64,000 nt of DNA from Streptomyces sp. V3I7 (GCF_030817495.1 NZ_JAUSZK010000001.1:5063001-5127000); one strand, 5' to 3'. Positions 24,164-34,429 are shown, counted from the first letter of the stretch. Numbers and translations: made by a program. The notes: generated by a model not told the origin, from the sequence alone.

Positions 24164-26329
24164 TCAGCCCTGAACAGCCAGCACCAACGGCAGTACGCCC
24201 TGGGCTCCCGACTTTCTGAGAAGGCGCGCGGCGGCCGCCAACGTCCAGCCGGTCTCGGTGTAGTCGTCCACGAGCAGGACCGGCCCCTGCGCCTCGGCGA
24301 GTGCCGAGCCGAGGGCGGGCGGCACGGTCAGCGCGCCGTCGAGGGCCTTCAGGCGCTGCGCGCTGTTGCTGCGCGAGACGTGCGGCGCGTCGCCGGTGTA
24401 CTCCACCGATCCCAGCAGGGGCAGCCGGCCGACCTTGGCGATGTGCTCGCCCAGGGACTGGATCAACTCGGGCCTGGTGCGCGAGGCGACGGTCACGACG
24501 CCCACCGGGCGGGGTTGCGCGTCGGCCGCTCCCGGCGCCCAACCGCCGGGGCCGGTGGCCCAGTCGGCGAGCACGCCCACCACTGCCTTCGCCACGTCGT
24601 CGGGAACCGGCCCGTCCGAAGTCTGAGGCGCGAGCAGGGGCCGTAGCCGGTTGCCCCAGCCGATGTCCGACAGCCGTCCCAACGCGCGCCCCGAACCGGC
24701 CTGTTCGCCGGCCGGGATGCGTCCCTTGAGGTCGATGCCGATGGCTGGCAGTCCCGTCGGCCACAGGCGCCGGGGCTCCACCTCGACGCCCGCGCGGCCC
24801 AGATCGACGCGCGCGGCGTCGAGCGCGGCGACGGAGGTGTCCGCAGAGAAGCGCGCCCCCGCGCAGTTGTCGCATCGGCCGCAGGGCTTCGCGCCCTCGT
24901 CGTCCAACTGGCGCTGCAGGAACTCCATCCGGCACTCGGTCGTGGCGGCGTACTCACGCATGGCCTGCTGCTCGGTCCTGCGCTGCCGCGCGACCCAGGC
25001 GTACCGGTCGGCCTCGTACGCCCACGGCTGTCCCGTCGCGATCCAGCCGCCCTTGACGCGCTTGACCGCGCCGTCCACGTCGAGGACCTTCAGCATCGTC
25101 TCCAGGCGGGAGCGACGCAGTTCCACGAGCGGCTCCAGGGCCGGCAGCGACAGGGGGCGGTCCGCCTGCCCGAGGACGTCCAGAGTGCGGCGCACCAACT
25201 CCTCGGCCGGGAAGGCCAGCGACGCGAAGTACTCCCAGATCGCCTCGTCCTCCTTGCCCGGCAGCAACAGCACTTCCGCGTGCTCCACACCGCGGCCCGC
25301 ACGGCCGACCTGCTGGTAGTACGCGATGGGGGAGGACGGCGAACCGAGGTGCACCACGAACCCGAGATCGGGCTTGTCGAACCCCATGCCGAGCGCGGAG
25401 GTGGCCACCAGAGCCTTGACCCGGTTGGCGAGGAGGTCGTCCTCGGCCTGCTGCCGCTCGGCGTTGTCCGTCTTGCCGGTGTACGACGCGACCGTGTGCC
25501 CGCGCTGCCGCAGGAAGGCGGTGACCTCCTCGGCGGCCGCCACCGTGAGGGTGTAGATGATGCCGGAGCCAGGAAGATCGTCAAGATGGTCGGCGAGCCA
25601 GGCCATGCGGTGCGCGGCGTCCGGCAACTGCACCACGCCCAGGCTGAGGCTCTCCCGGTCCAGCGGACCGCGCAGGACCAGCGCGTCGGAACCACCCCCG
25701 GTGCCCAGCTGCTCCGCGACGTCCGCGGTCACGCGCGCGTTGGCCGTGGCGGTGGTGGCCAGCACGGGCACGCCGGGCGGAAGGTCGGCGAGCATGGTGC
25801 GCAGCCGCCGGTAGTCGGGGCGGAAGTCGTGGCCCCAGTCGGAGATGCAGTGGGCCTCGTCCACGACGAGCAGCCCGGTCGCGGCGGCCAGTTCGGGTAG
25901 GACCTGGTCCCGGAAGTCGGGGTTGTTGAGGCGCTCCGGACTGACGAGCAGGACGTCGACCTCGCCCGCCGCGATCTCCGCCTGGATGGTCTCCCACTCC
26001 TCGGTGTTGGCGGAGTTGATGGTCCGGGCGTGGATGCCGGCGCGGGCCGCGGCCTCCACCTGGTTGCGCATGAGCGCGAGAAGCGGGGAGACGATCACGG
26101 TGGGGCCGCTGCCCCGCGAGCGCAGCAGCGACGTGGCCACGAAGTACACCGCGGACTTGCCCCAGCCCGTGCGCTGGACGACCAGGGCCCGGCGCCGCTC
26201 GGCGACCAGCGCCTCGATCGCCCGCCACTGGTCCTCGCGCAGCCGGGCCGCGCCGGAGGCGTCCCCGACGAGACGGGCGAGGACGGCATCGGCTTGCGTT
26301 CGAAGGTCCGCGTTGCTCGTGTGCTCCAT
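24164..26329 (-). CDS. RecQ-family DNA helicase with C-terminal phosphoribosyltransferase-like domain
   Basis: 721 aa. The RecQ core starts with [13 protein letters not shown], Walker [15 protein letters not shown] box [19 protein letters not shown] and motif [20 protein letters not shown]. The RecQ zinc site is [10 protein letters not shown]...CGRCDNC. Beyond it, instead of an HRDC domain, the last 200 residues end in [20 protein letters not shown], the PRPP-binding motif of type I phosphoribosyltransferases. The helicase unwinds 3'-5'; the role of the second domain is unknown. The start ATG 26329 has TTGGAT 7 nt upstream; in-frame starts at 26338 and beyond add unconserved residues. It is divergent from the DUF4192 gene. 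Confidence 0.9.
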   Translation of the reverse strand: MEHTSNADLRTQADAVLARLVGDASGAARLREDQWRAIEALVAERRRALVVQRTGWGKSAVYFVATSLLRSRGSGPTVIVSPLLALMRNQVEAAARAGIHARTINSANTEEWETIQAEIAAGEVDVLLVSPERLNNPDFRDQVLPELAAATGLLVVDEAHCISDWGHDFRPDYRRLRTMLADLPPGVPVLATTATANARVTADVAEQLGTGGGSDALVLRGPLDRESLSLGVVQLPDAAHRMAWLADHLDDLPGSGIIYTLTVAAAEEVTAFLRQRGHTVASYTGKTDNAERQQAEDDLLANRVKALVATSALGMGFDKPDLGFVVHLGSPSSPIAYYQQVGRAGRGVEHAEVLLLPGKEDEAIWEYFASLAFPAEELVRRTLDVLGQADRPLSLPALEPLVELRRSRLETMLKVLDVDGAVKRVKGGWIATGQPWAYEADRYAWVARQRRTEQQAMREYAATTECRMEFLQRQLDDEGAKPCGRCDNCAGARFSADTSVAALDAARVDLGRAGVEVEPRRLWPTGLPAIGIDLKGRIPAGEQAGSGRALGRLSDIGWGNRLRPLLAPQTSDGPVPDDVAKAVVGVLADWATGPGGWAPGAADAQPRPVGVVTVASRTRPELIQSLGEHIAKVGRLPLLGSVEYTGDAPHVSRSNSAQRLKALDGALTVPPALGSALAEAQGPVLLVDDYTETGWTLAAAARLLRKSGAQGVLPLVLAVQG

Positions 26330-26469
26330 GCGTCCCATCCAACAGGACGGCACTGACAATCGGGCGGTCCGCGCCGTCGGGAGCGGTGACGCCCGACGCT
26401 TGCCGTGTACCTGCCCGGACTTATCCACAGGCCCAAGCGGAATCTCGTGATCCGCGAGATGGTCTCGGC

Positions 26470-28083
26470 ATGACGAACCACAGCGAAACGACCGGACCCT
26501 CCGAAAACGGCGACATCGCCGGCCGGGGCGACGTCACGGGACAAGAGGCCCCCGACGCGCGGATCGCGCACGAGAACCAGGTGACCCTGCGGACCCCCGC
26601 CGAACTGGCCGACGCCCTCCCGTACCTGCTCGGCTACCGCCCCGAGGACAGCATCGTGCTGGTCGCCCTCCACGACCGGGACGGCCGGGGCCGCTTCGGT
26701 GGCCGGGCCCGGCTCGGCATCCCCGCCGGCAAGGACGACTGGCAGTCCGCCGCCCGGCAACTGGCCGAGGGCCTGGTGGTCGGCAGCGAGCGCAGAGGAG
26801 TCCGGCCCGAGCAGATGGTCGCCTACGTCTGCCAGGAACCGGAGCGGGGCGAGTCGGGACGTGACGTGATGGAACGCCTGCGGCCGCTCGCCCAGCTGCT
26901 GCGCACCGAGTGCGGCCGCCTCGACGTGCCCGTCATCGAGGCCCTGTGCATCTCGGACGGACGCTACTGGTCGTACTGTTGCCCGAACGAGGGGTGCTGC
27001 CCGGACAACGGATCCCCGATGGGCCTGCCCGGCACCTCCGTCCTCGCGGCTGCGGCGACCTATGCGGGGATCCAAGTGCGCGGCAGCCTGCGCGAGTTGC
27101 GGGCGAGGCTGCTGCCCTGGGAGACCGCCGCCGCAGTGGAGCAGGAGATCGCTCTCGACTCCGTCGGCATGACCCTGGTGCCCCGCATCCTCGACGACGC
27201 GGCGCGCGGCGATGCGGCGGAGGAGACCCTCGACCTCGCCGAGTGCCTCATCGGCCGGCTCGCCGCAGCGCCCCCGGTGTCCGGCACCCTCCCGGCCGAC
27301 CTCCGCGACGACGAACTGCTCACCTCGGAGGAGGCGGCGAAGCTCATCCTCGGCCTTCAGGACCGCACGACCCGGGACCGGGCGGCCGCCTGGATGGAAG
27401 GCGACGAGGCCGAACCCGCCCTGCGCCTGTGGCGCGCGCTGGCCCGCCGCTGCGTCGGACCGTACGGCGAGCACGCCGCCGCGCCGCTCACCCTCGCGGG
27501 CTGGGTCGCCTGGTCGACCGGCGACGACCTGGAGGCCAGGGAGGCCCTGGCCATGGCCCTGGGCGCGGACCACGACTACCTGTTCGCCCGCCTGCTGCAC
27601 CAGGCGTGCAACGAAGGCCTGGACCCGGAGTCGATCCGCCGCGTCCTGCGCGCGGAACGCGCGGGGCGGGCGGAGTACGCGCAGGCGCGAGCGAAAGAAG
27701 CGAAGGGAGTGAAGGACGCGAAGGGAGTGAAGGACGCGAAGAAGCCTGTGCGGGAGGGCCGGCCGGACCCGGACCGGGCGGACGAGAATGCCTCTGCGTC
27801 CCGCGAGGGGGCGTCGCAGGCGCAGCCCCGGCCGCGTCGACGGCGCCGCGGCCGTTCCGGGGACGGCACCGACGGTCAGCCCCGCGCGGCCCGGCCGGAA
27901 GGCCGGCGTACGCGCCCCGACACGACGCGGCGCAAGCCTCCGGGCGACGGTCGTACGCGCCCCGGTGTGTCGAGGGCAAGCGGCGCACGCGCGCGGGCGG
28001 CGGGGAAGGCCGACACAGGACGTGGAGCGACTCCCTGGGGAGCCGGGCGATTCGGGGGTGACGACATGGTCGGGGAAGCGTGA
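26470..28083 (+). CDS. DUF4192-domain protein
   Basis: 537 aa. DUF4192 spans about residues 38-385: [20 protein letters not shown] at the entry, [41 protein letters not shown] with a cysteine cluster, and the end [22 protein letters not shown]. It is widespread and single-copy in Streptomyces, but its function is unknown. The last 150 residues are a basic, Arg/Lys/Gly/Pro-rich disordered tail with a short repeat ([14 protein letters not shown]), which could bind nucleic acid. ATG 26470 was taken because the upstream 28 codons are unconserved and overlap the recQ promoter. Confidence 0.85.
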   Translation: MTNHSETTGPSENGDIAGRGDVTGQEAPDARIAHENQVTLRTPAELADALPYLLGYRPEDSIVLVALHDRDGRGRFGGRARLGIPAGKDDWQSAARQLAEGLVVGSERRGVRPEQMVAYVCQEPERGESGRDVMERLRPLAQLLRTECGRLDVPVIEALCISDGRYWSYCCPNEGCCPDNGSPMGLPGTSVLAAAATYAGIQVRGSLRELRARLLPWETAAAVEQEIALDSVGMTLVPRILDDAARGDAAEETLDLAECLIGRLAAAPPVSGTLPADLRDDELLTSEEAAKLILGLQDRTTRDRAAAWMEGDEAEPALRLWRALARRCVGPYGEHAAAPLTLAGWVAWSTGDDLEAREALAMALGADHDYLFARLLHQACNEGLDPESIRRVLRAERAGRAEYAQARAKEAKGVKDAKGVKDAKKPVREGRPDPDRADENASASREGASQAQPRPRRRRRGRSGDGTDGQPRAARPEGRRTRPDTTRRKPPGDGRTRPGVSRASGARARAAGKADTGRGATPWGAGRFGGDDMVGEA

Positions 28084-28212
28084 GCTGCGTCCGGCGGCGG
28101 CCTGGGCGGCCATGACGCCGCACGTCAGACGGGCGATCCCGCGCCGTTCCCCTCGGCGACGACGGTCTCTGGTCATCGAGGGGCGGGAGCGTCTTCTTCG
28201 TGCGGGTGTTTA

Positions 28213-28227
28213 TCGTCAGGAAGACGA
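28213..28227. promoter_or_regulatory. Operator-like palindrome before the Nudix regulator
   Basis: TCGTC-AGGAA-GACGA, perfect 5-bp arms, stands 1 bp before the TATGAT -10 box of the gene. This is a natural site for self-repression by the NrtR-like protein. Confidence 0.5.
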
Positions 28228-28228
28228 C

Positions 28229-28234
28229 TATGAT
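28229..28234 (+). promoter_or_regulatory. TATGAT -10 box
   Basis: It lies 6 nt before ATG 28241: leaderless pattern. Confidence 0.6.
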
Positions 28235-28240
28235 CGCGGC

Positions 28241-28999
28241 ATGCCCTACGACCCGTCAGCCTTTCCACCCTTCGCCGTCACCGTGGACCTGGTCGTGCTG
28301 ACCGTGCGACGTGATGCCCTGTGCGCGCTGGCGGTACGCAGGGGCGAGCCGCCGTTCCAGGGCCGCTGGGCCCTGCCCGGCGGGTTTGTACGGGCTGACG
28401 AGGACCTGTCGCAGGCGGCGGCGCGTGAGCTGGACGAGGAGACGGGGCTGTGCGCCCACGACCCCTCCGCTCCGGCCCAGCACAACGGCGCTCATCTCGA
28501 ACAGCTCGCGACTTACGGCGACCCGAAGCGCGACCCGCGCATGCGCGTGGTCAGCGTGGCGTATCTCGTCCTCGCCCCGGACCTGCCCGCGCCGCGGGCG
28601 GGCGGCGACGCCAGCAACGCGCGGTGGGTCCCGGTCGAGGAACTGCTCCAGCAGGGCGGCTACGGACGTGAGGGCGAGCCCATCGCCCCGCTCGCCTTCG
28701 ATCACTCCCAGATCCTCGGGGACGGGGTGGAGCGGGCCCGCTCGAAGATCGAGTACTCGTCTCTCGCCACGGCGTTCTGCCCGCCGGAGTTCACCGTCGG
28801 AGAGCTGCGCCGGGTGTACGAGGCGGTGTGGGGCGTGGCCCTTGATCCGCGCAATTTCCATCGCAAGGTGACCGGGACCCCCGGTTTCCTCGTCCCGACC
28901 GGCGGTACGACCACGCGCCAGGGTGGCCGTCCTGCTCAGCTCTTCCGCGCCGGCGGTGCCGCCCTGCTCAACCCCCCGATGCTGCGTCCCGAGGTGTGA
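28241..28999 (+). CDS. NrtR-like Nudix-domain transcriptional regulator
   Basis: 252 aa. The N-terminal Nudix fold (residues 10-150) has WALPGGFVRADEDLSQAAARE followed by LDEETGL, close to the Nudix box GX5EX7REUXEEXGU, with Asp at the first conserved Glu (GGFVRADE), as in NrtR-type sensors. The C-terminal part (165-240: YSSLATAFCPPEFTVGELRR and VYEAVWGVALDPRNFHRKV) is the winged helix of this family. Members bind ADP-ribose or related sugars and repress NAD or sugar genes. A palindrome against the -10 box suggests self-control. The next gene is an ABC ATPase with its own promoter, so the target is not obvious. Confidence 0.88.
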   Translation: MPYDPSAFPPFAVTVDLVVLTVRRDALCALAVRRGEPPFQGRWALPGGFVRADEDLSQAAARELDEETGLCAHDPSAPAQHNGAHLEQLATYGDPKRDPRMRVVSVAYLVLAPDLPAPRAGGDASNARWVPVEELLQQGGYGREGEPIAPLAFDHSQILGDGVERARSKIEYSSLATAFCPPEFTVGELRRVYEAVWGVALDPRNFHRKVTGTPGFLVPTGGTTTRQGGRPAQLFRAGGAALLNPPMLRPEV

Positions 29000-29137
29000 C
29001 GCGCGGCGGGGGCAGCGGGGGACGGGCGGGCTCCTCGTCCCGGTCGGATGCCGGACGTCGGACAAGGGTCCGGGCGAAGCGGGTGCTCTTGCGGAATCGC
29101 AGATCGGGTGATACCGGGAAAACCGGGCGCAGCGCGC

Positions 29138-29143
29138 TATCTT
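29138..29143 (+). promoter_or_regulatory. TATCTT -10 box
   Basis: It lies 7 nt before GTG 29151; no ribosome binding site is seen. Confidence 0.5.
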
Positions 29144-29150
29144 GCTGCAG

Positions 29151-31265
29151 GTGATCCAGGCCTTCGGACTGACCAGCAACCCCCGCAAGGCGCACCCGCC
29201 CGTCGTCGACGATGTCTCCTTCGAGGCGCGCGCGGGCCGTGTCACCGTCCTCCTGGGAGCGCCGGGCGCGGGCAAGACGACAACACTCAAGCTGATGCTC
29301 GAACTCCAGCAGGGGCGCGGTATCAGCTATTTCAGGGGGCGACCCCTGCACCGGATCGCCCACCCGTCGCGCGAAGTCGGCGTGCTGTTGGGCGACGTAC
29401 CGGGTCATCCGGCCCGCTCGGTCCGGGGGCACCTGCGCATGCTGTGCGCGGCGGCGGGCGTGCCGGCGCGGCGTGCCGACGAGGTCCTCGAAGTGGTCGG
29501 CCTCGAGGGGCTGAGCGAGGAGCGCCTGGGCACGCTGTCGCGTGGCATGGACCGCCGCTTGGGACTGGCGTGTGCCCTGTTGGCGGACCCGCACACGCTT
29601 GTGCTGGACGAGCCCGCGTACGGGCTGTCCGCCCGGGAAGGCCGCTGGCTGCACGGCGTACTCAAGGCGCACGCGAGTCAGGGCGGCACGGTCCTGCTCA
29701 CCACGGCCGACCCCAAGGAGGCCGCCCGCACGGCCGATCACGTCGTCACCCTGGAGTCCGGCAGGCTGGTCGCCGACCAGGAGGGTGCGGAGTTCGCCCG
29801 CACCCGGCTGCGTCCCCGCGTGGCCGTCCGCAGCCCGCACGTCGCCCGCCTCGCGGCCGTCCTCTCCAGGGAGGCCCGCACAGGCCGGCACTCCCTCGAG
29901 GTGGTGCGAGAGGGCGGCAACCGCCTCTCGGTGTACGGCAGTACGACCGCCGACGTCGGCGAGGTGGCGTTCCGGAACGGCATCCTCGTCCATCAACTCG
30001 CGGACGAAATCGGTGACATGGGTCCCGGTGCGGAGGTTTTGCCCGCGCAGGCGCAGAGGTCGGGCGACGAGCCTGTCGCATCGGCGGCATCGGAGGGCGA
30101 GCACCATCGCCGTGATCTGTCGGCCCGTCAGTCGCACGCCCTCGGTGATCAGTCCTCGACGGATCAGGAGCGGACTTCGGACGAACAGGCCGCCCCCAGC
30201 CGCCAGCCGACCTCGGTGGATCTGCTGGTGCCGGGGCAGTCGCAAGGTCCCGAGGGCCCTGTCCCCGAGGACGCGCCCCCGCCCGATGCTCCCGACAGCA
30301 CCTCCGCATCGGACGCCGACGATGAACCGGACGCCGCCGCACCCTCACGCGAGTCGCCGGAGCTCCGCGACGTACACCTCGTGCCCCTTCGGGACACGAC
30401 CTCTCCCCAGCCGCAGACAGGCCGCGCCCGCCCGGCCGGACCCCTCGACTCGCCGTCCGCGGCCGCCCTCCCGCCTCCCATCTCGGTCCGTTCCGCCCCC
30501 AGCCCTCTGCGTCCGCTCCGCTACGAGCTCCGCCGCGCCTCCGGGATCGGCACGGGTTATCTGGTCTGCGGCGCCGTGCTCGTGGTGTCCGCCGTCGTCG
30601 CCGTGGTGCTCGCCCGCCTCGGGCACACTCCGCAGGCGCGCCTGTTCGCGGCCTGGCCGCAGGAACTTCCGCTGCCGCCCGCAGCGCTCGGGGCGGGGCT
30701 GCTCGGCGCGCTGGCCTTCGGCGACGAATTCCGCCACCCCGCCCTGGCGGCGGACCGCGGCACCGTGCCGCGCCGGTTGGGGCTGCTCACCGCGAAGCTG
30801 CTCGTGTCCGGCGCCACCGCCCTGCTGCTGGCTGCCCTCACCACCGGATGCGACGCCGGGCTGCTCTATGTCCTCTACGGACGGGACGTCGCCCGAGTTC
30901 CCGCCGACTGGCTCGCGCTGAGCGTGAGTTGGACCGGACTCGTGATCGGGTGCGCCTGGGCCGGGGTGCTGGCGTCCGGCGTCTTCCGGTCGATCACCGG
31001 CGGACTCGCCGCGGTACTCGCCGTACCCGTCGTGGTTCTTCCCCTTGTGCAGAAGGCGCTTCAGGGGGCGACCGTGCGAACTGCCGTGGGAATCCCGGTG
31101 CGGATGCGCGAGATCTTCCTGCTGCAGTGGCCCTTCGGAGGAGAGCGCTACCTGGTCGCGGTGGCCCGCGGCCTCGCCCAACCCGTCGGCGGCGCACTGG
31201 GGTTGTCGCTGACCGCCCTGCTGTGCGCGTACGCGCTCACGACCCTGCGAAGCAGGGTCCGATGA
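29151..31265 (+). CDS. ABC ATPase fused to an ABC-2-like membrane domain
   Basis: 704 aa. Residues 1-215 are an ATP-binding cassette: Walker A LGAPGAGKTTT, signature region TLSRGMDRRLGLA (LSxGM instead of LSGGQ), Walker B TLVLDEPAYGL and the H-loop replaced by TTADPKEAAR. A long acidic Ser/Pro linker follows (about 290-445). The rest has six or so hydrophobic segments (GYLVCGAVLVVSAVVAVVL, LGAGLLGALAFGDEF, LTAKLLVSGATALLLAAL, LVIGCAWAGVLASGVF and others), an ABC-2 exporter layout. GTG 29151 is preferred over TTG 29142, which lies inside the -10 box. The substrate is unknown. The odd signature and switch residues make transport activity uncertain. Confidence 0.82.
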   Translation: MIQAFGLTSNPRKAHPPVVDDVSFEARAGRVTVLLGAPGAGKTTTLKLMLELQQGRGISYFRGRPLHRIAHPSREVGVLLGDVPGHPARSVRGHLRMLCAAAGVPARRADEVLEVVGLEGLSEERLGTLSRGMDRRLGLACALLADPHTLVLDEPAYGLSAREGRWLHGVLKAHASQGGTVLLTTADPKEAARTADHVVTLESGRLVADQEGAEFARTRLRPRVAVRSPHVARLAAVLSREARTGRHSLEVVREGGNRLSVYGSTTADVGEVAFRNGILVHQLADEIGDMGPGAEVLPAQAQRSGDEPVASAASEGEHHRRDLSARQSHALGDQSSTDQERTSDEQAAPSRQPTSVDLLVPGQSQGPEGPVPEDAPPPDAPDSTSASDADDEPDAAAPSRESPELRDVHLVPLRDTTSPQPQTGRARPAGPLDSPSAAALPPPISVRSAPSPLRPLRYELRRASGIGTGYLVCGAVLVVSAVVAVVLARLGHTPQARLFAAWPQELPLPPAALGAGLLGALAFGDEFRHPALAADRGTVPRRLGLLTAKLLVSGATALLLAALTTGCDAGLLYVLYGRDVARVPADWLALSVSWTGLVIGCAWAGVLASGVFRSITGGLAAVLAVPVVVLPLVQKALQGATVRTAVGIPVRMREIFLLQWPFGGERYLVAVARGLAQPVGGALGLSLTALLCAYALTTLRSRVR

Positions 31266-31427
31266 CGGCGGTCGGTGCGCTTTCGGACCCTCCGTGCGCA
31301 CAACTCCCCGGGGAAAGCCCATTTCTTTCCGATAAGGCGTCAATTGCGACGGGGTGAGCGATCACCCTTTCGTGTGCTTTTCACCAAAGACCTCAAGGGA
31401 GTTGGAAACAACGCCGACAAAAGATCC

Positions 31428-32315
31428 GTGAGTACCCTTGCGCACACCATGATGACCGCCGCCCGTTCCGCAGACACCGGCCTCGCCGGTCCGGGCGAAC
31501 TCGACCGCTACCCCTACGCGGAGTCCCCCGCCACCGACCGGCCCGGAGCGTCCCCCTGGGACGGCGCGGACCCCGAGCTGGGCCGTGTGGGCCGGCGCGC
31601 CGCGGGCAACCGCGGCCGCGGGCTGCACGGCCAGCTCGTCCAACAGCTGGGTCAGATGATCGTCTCGGGCGACCTGGGCGCGGACCGCCCGCTGGTGCCC
31701 GAGGAGATCGGCCAGCGTTTCGAGGTCTCCCGCACCGTCGTCCGCGAGTCCCTTCGCGTCCTCGAGGCCAAGGGCCTGGTCAGCGCGCGCCCGAACGTCG
31801 GCACGCGCGTGCGTCCCGTCAGTGACTGGAACCTCCTCGATCCCGACATCATCGAGTGGCGGGCGTTCGGGCCGCAGCGCGACGACCAGCGCCGGGAACT
31901 GAACGAGCTGCGCTGGACGATCGAGCCGCTCGCCGCCCGCCTCGCCGCCGGGCACGGCCGTGAGGACGTCCAGCAGCGCCTGTCCGACATGGTCGAGATC
32001 ATGAGCCACGCGATGGGGCAGGGCGACGTGCTCACGTTCTCCCGGGCCGACGCCGAGTTCCACTCGCTGCTCATCCAGATCGCGGGCAACCGCATGCTGG
32101 AGCACCTCTCCGGCATCGTCTCGGCCGCCCTCCAGGTCTCCGGCGGCCCGGTCATCAGCTGTGACCGGCCGAACGACGCCTCGCTCGCCCAGCACGCGCG
32201 GATCGTCGACGCCCTCGGCACCGCCGACGGCGCGGCGGCCGAGGCGGCCATGCGTCAGCTGCTGACGGTCCACCCTGAGGTGGAGCGTGTGGTGCCCGCG
32301 CCGCGCGAGCACTGA
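31428..32315 (+). CDS. GntR/FadR-family transcriptional regulator
   Basis: 295 aa from GTG 31428; ATGs at 31449 and 31452 are alternatives, and none has a strong Shine-Dalgarno. There is an N-terminal winged helix (GLHGQLVQQLGQMIVSGDLG, then IGQRFEVSRTVVRESLRVLE and KGLVSARPNVGTRV) after an unusually long 65-residue leader. The C-terminal FCD ligand domain (ELNELRWTIEPLAARLAA, RADAEFHSLLIQIAGNRML, HARIVDAL) has the Asp/His metal-ligand pattern D-x3-H-x(n)-H of metal-dependent FCD members. The effector is probably a small acid. It stands alone, just upstream of hrdB. Confidence 0.9.
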   Translation: MSTLAHTMMTAARSADTGLAGPGELDRYPYAESPATDRPGASPWDGADPELGRVGRRAAGNRGRGLHGQLVQQLGQMIVSGDLGADRPLVPEEIGQRFEVSRTVVRESLRVLEAKGLVSARPNVGTRVRPVSDWNLLDPDIIEWRAFGPQRDDQRRELNELRWTIEPLAARLAAGHGREDVQQRLSDMVEIMSHAMGQGDVLTFSRADAEFHSLLIQIAGNRMLEHLSGIVSAALQVSGGPVISCDRPNDASLAQHARIVDALGTADGAAAEAAMRQLLTVHPEVERVVPAPREH

Positions 32316-32575
32316 TCTCGCGCCGCGGCCGGTGCGGTCGGAGCGCGCGCCGCGTCCTCGTGGCAGCGCCGGGCCCAGGAGCCGTCCGCCGTCGGACCCC
32401 GCCGGATCCCGTCCGGATCCCGCAGGGTCCGCTGGAGGCCGGCGCGGCCCGGCGGTGTGACGCCGCGGAACGGTCGGCGTAGCGGCCCTGATTCAGGTCG
32501 TCGATCACCCACCTTGCCCATATCTGACCGTTTTTACGTCCTTACGGGGTGTGACCCGGGCCACGAAGATTGGGC

Positions 32576-32600
32576 GTAACGCTCGTGGGGTCAGTGCGAT
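32576..32600 (+). promoter_or_regulatory. ECF-type promoter candidate for hrdB
   Basis: GTAAC (32576-32580), 16 nt, CGAT (32597-32600) has ECF sigma layout. In S. griseus and S. coelicolor the ECF factor ShbA drives the main hrdB promoter, which would fit; the match itself is inference. Confidence 0.45.
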
Positions 32601-32624
32601 GACCTAAGAGGTGACTGCCGCGGA

Positions 32625-32651
32625 GGGAATACGGACGCCTGTCAAGGCGCT
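32625..32651 (+). promoter_or_regulatory. Sigma-R-like second promoter candidate for hrdB
   Basis: GGGAAT (32625-32630), 18 nt, GCT (32649-32651): one mismatch from GGGAAT-N18-GTT. Confidence 0.5.
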
Positions 32652-32766
32652 GTGAATCTTCCCCGGCCCCCGCCCGCGCCGTCGGCCCATCCCCAGGCCG
32701 GTGGTCGGCTCCTGTCCGTCACGGACGGGGCCGGAAGCCGTTTTCCAACGTTCCGAGAGGTTGTTC

Positions 32767-34299
32767 GTGTCGGCCAGCACATCCCGTACGCTCCCGCCGG
32801 AGATTGCCGAATCCGTCTCTGTCATGGCGCTCATTGAGCGGGGAAAGGCTGAGGGGCAGATCGCCGGCGACGATGTGCGTCGGGCCTTCGAAGCTGACCA
32901 GATCCCGGCCACTCAGTGGAAGAACGTACTGCGCAGCCTCAACCAGATCCTCGAGGAAGAGGGTGTGACGCTGATGGTCAGTGCCGCGGAGCCCAAGCGC
33001 ACCCGAAAGAGCGTCGCAGCGAAGAGTCCGGCCAAGCGCACCGCCACCAAGACGGTCGCGGCGAAGGCGGTGACCACCAGGAAGGCCACCGCCACGACGG
33101 CCGCCCCGGCCGACCCCGCTGCTGACCCTGCCGAGGAGACCACGTCCGCCAAGAAGGCGGCCGCGAAGAAGACGACGGCCAAGAAGACGGCCGCGAAGAA
33201 GACCACCGCCAAGAAGACGGCGGCCAAGAAGACCGCCAAGAAGGACGACGTCGAGCTCGTCGAGGACGAGGCGCTGGAGGAGACCAAGCGCGGCGGTGAC
33301 GAGCCCGAGGGCACTGCTGAGAGCGCCGGTTTCGTGCTGTCCGACGAGGACGAGGACGACGCGCCCGCGCAGCAGGTCGCCGCGGCCGGCGCCACCGCCG
33401 ACCCGGTCAAGGACTACCTCAAGCAGATCGGCAAGGTTCCCCTGCTCAACGCCGAGCAGGAGGTCGAGCTCGCCAAGCGCATCGAGGCCGGTCTGTTCGC
33501 CGAGGACAAGCTGGCCAACGCCGACAAGCTCGCCCCCAAGCTCAAGCGCGAGCTGGAGATCATCGCCGAGGACGGCCGCCGCGCCAAGAACCACCTTCTG
33601 GAGGCCAACCTCCGTCTGGTGGTCTCCCTGGCCAAGCGCTATACCGGCCGCGGCATGCTGTTCCTGGACCTGATCCAGGAGGGCAACCTCGGTCTGATCC
33701 GCGCGGTCGAGAAGTTCGACTACACCAAGGGCTACAAGTTCTCCACGTACGCCACCTGGTGGATCCGTCAGGCGATCACCCGCGCCATGGCCGACCAGGC
33801 CCGCACCATCCGTATCCCGGTGCACATGGTCGAGGTCATCAACAAGCTCGCGCGCGTGCAGCGCCAGATGCTCCAGGACCTGGGCCGCGAGCCCACCCCG
33901 GAGGAGCTGGCCAAGGAACTCGACATGACCCCGGAGAAGGTCATCGAGGTCCAGAAGTACGGCCGCGAGCCCATCTCGCTGCACACCCCGCTGGGCGAGG
34001 ACGGCGACAGCGAGTTCGGTGACCTCATCGAGGACTCCGAGGCCGTCGTCCCCGCCGACGCCGTCAGCTTCACGCTCCTGCAGGAGCAGCTGCACTCGGT
34101 CCTGGACACCCTGTCCGAGCGCGAGGCCGGCGTCGTCTCCATGCGCTTCGGTCTGACCGACGGCCAGCCGAAGACCCTGGACGAGATCGGCAAGGTCTAC
34201 GGCGTGACGCGTGAGCGCATCCGCCAGATCGAGTCGAAGACCATGTCGAAGCTGCGTCACCCGTCGCGTTCGCAGGTGCTGCGCGACTACCTCGACTAG
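32767..34299 (+). CDS. hrdB: Principal RNA polymerase sigma factor HrdB
   Basis: 510 aa. It is the essential vegetative sigma-70 of Streptomyces. GTG 32767 gives the known N-terminus ([20 protein letters not shown]) and follows GAGAGG at 6 nt. Region 1.1 is replaced by an actinobacterial segment with a Lys/Ala/Thr repeat ([20 protein letters not shown], about residues 130-165) and an acidic stretch. Then come region 1.2 ([20 protein letters not shown]), regions 2.1-2.4 ([40 protein letters not shown]), region 3, and region 4.2 HTH ([20 protein letters not shown]). All core-binding and -10/-35 recognition parts are complete. The promoter region suggests ECF and sigma-R input. Confidence 0.98.
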   Translation: MSASTSRTLPPEIAESVSVMALIERGKAEGQIAGDDVRRAFEADQIPATQWKNVLRSLNQILEEEGVTLMVSAAEPKRTRKSVAAKSPAKRTATKTVAAKAVTTRKATATTAAPADPAADPAEETTSAKKAAAKKTTAKKTAAKKTTAKKTAAKKTAKKDDVELVEDEALEETKRGGDEPEGTAESAGFVLSDEDEDDAPAQQVAAAGATADPVKDYLKQIGKVPLLNAEQEVELAKRIEAGLFAEDKLANADKLAPKLKRELEIIAEDGRRAKNHLLEANLRLVVSLAKRYTGRGMLFLDLIQEGNLGLIRAVEKFDYTKGYKFSTYATWWIRQAITRAMADQARTIRIPVHMVEVINKLARVQRQMLQDLGREPTPEELAKELDMTPEKVIEVQKYGREPISLHTPLGEDGDSEFGDLIEDSEAVVPADAVSFTLLQEQLHSVLDTLSEREAGVVSMRFGLTDGQPKTLDEIGKVYGVTRERIRQIESKTMSKLRHPSRSQVLRDYLD

Positions 34300-34326
34300 G
34301 TCGACCGAGACACCGTCGTAGGACGT

Positions 34327-34363
34327 CGAAGGCCCGGATCCCCCTGTGGGAGCCGGGCCTTCG
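34327..34363 (+). terminator. Terminator after hrdB
   Basis: CGAAGGCCCGG (34327-34337) pairs with CCGGGCCTTCG (34353-34363). Confidence 0.85.
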
Positions 34364-34429
34364 TGCTGCGGGGTGCGGCGCTCTGGATGACTCTGGGTGT
34401 CCCATTGGCACCCAGAGTGAGGAGCGTGC

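Larger units (their letters stand above)
32316..32766. other. Promoter region of hrdB
   Basis: 451 noncoding bases before hrdB, holding two candidate promoters (32576-32600 and 32625-32651). I see no clear terminator for the GntR gene; GC-rich hairpins around 32330-32460 could serve. Confidence 0.6.

Noticed and set aside
33170..33245. Nucleotide repeat (GCCAAGAAGACC-like) as a separate repeat element
   Set aside because: It is the codon-level image of the Lys/Ala/Thr repeat inside HrdB, which is a normal feature of Streptomyces HrdB.
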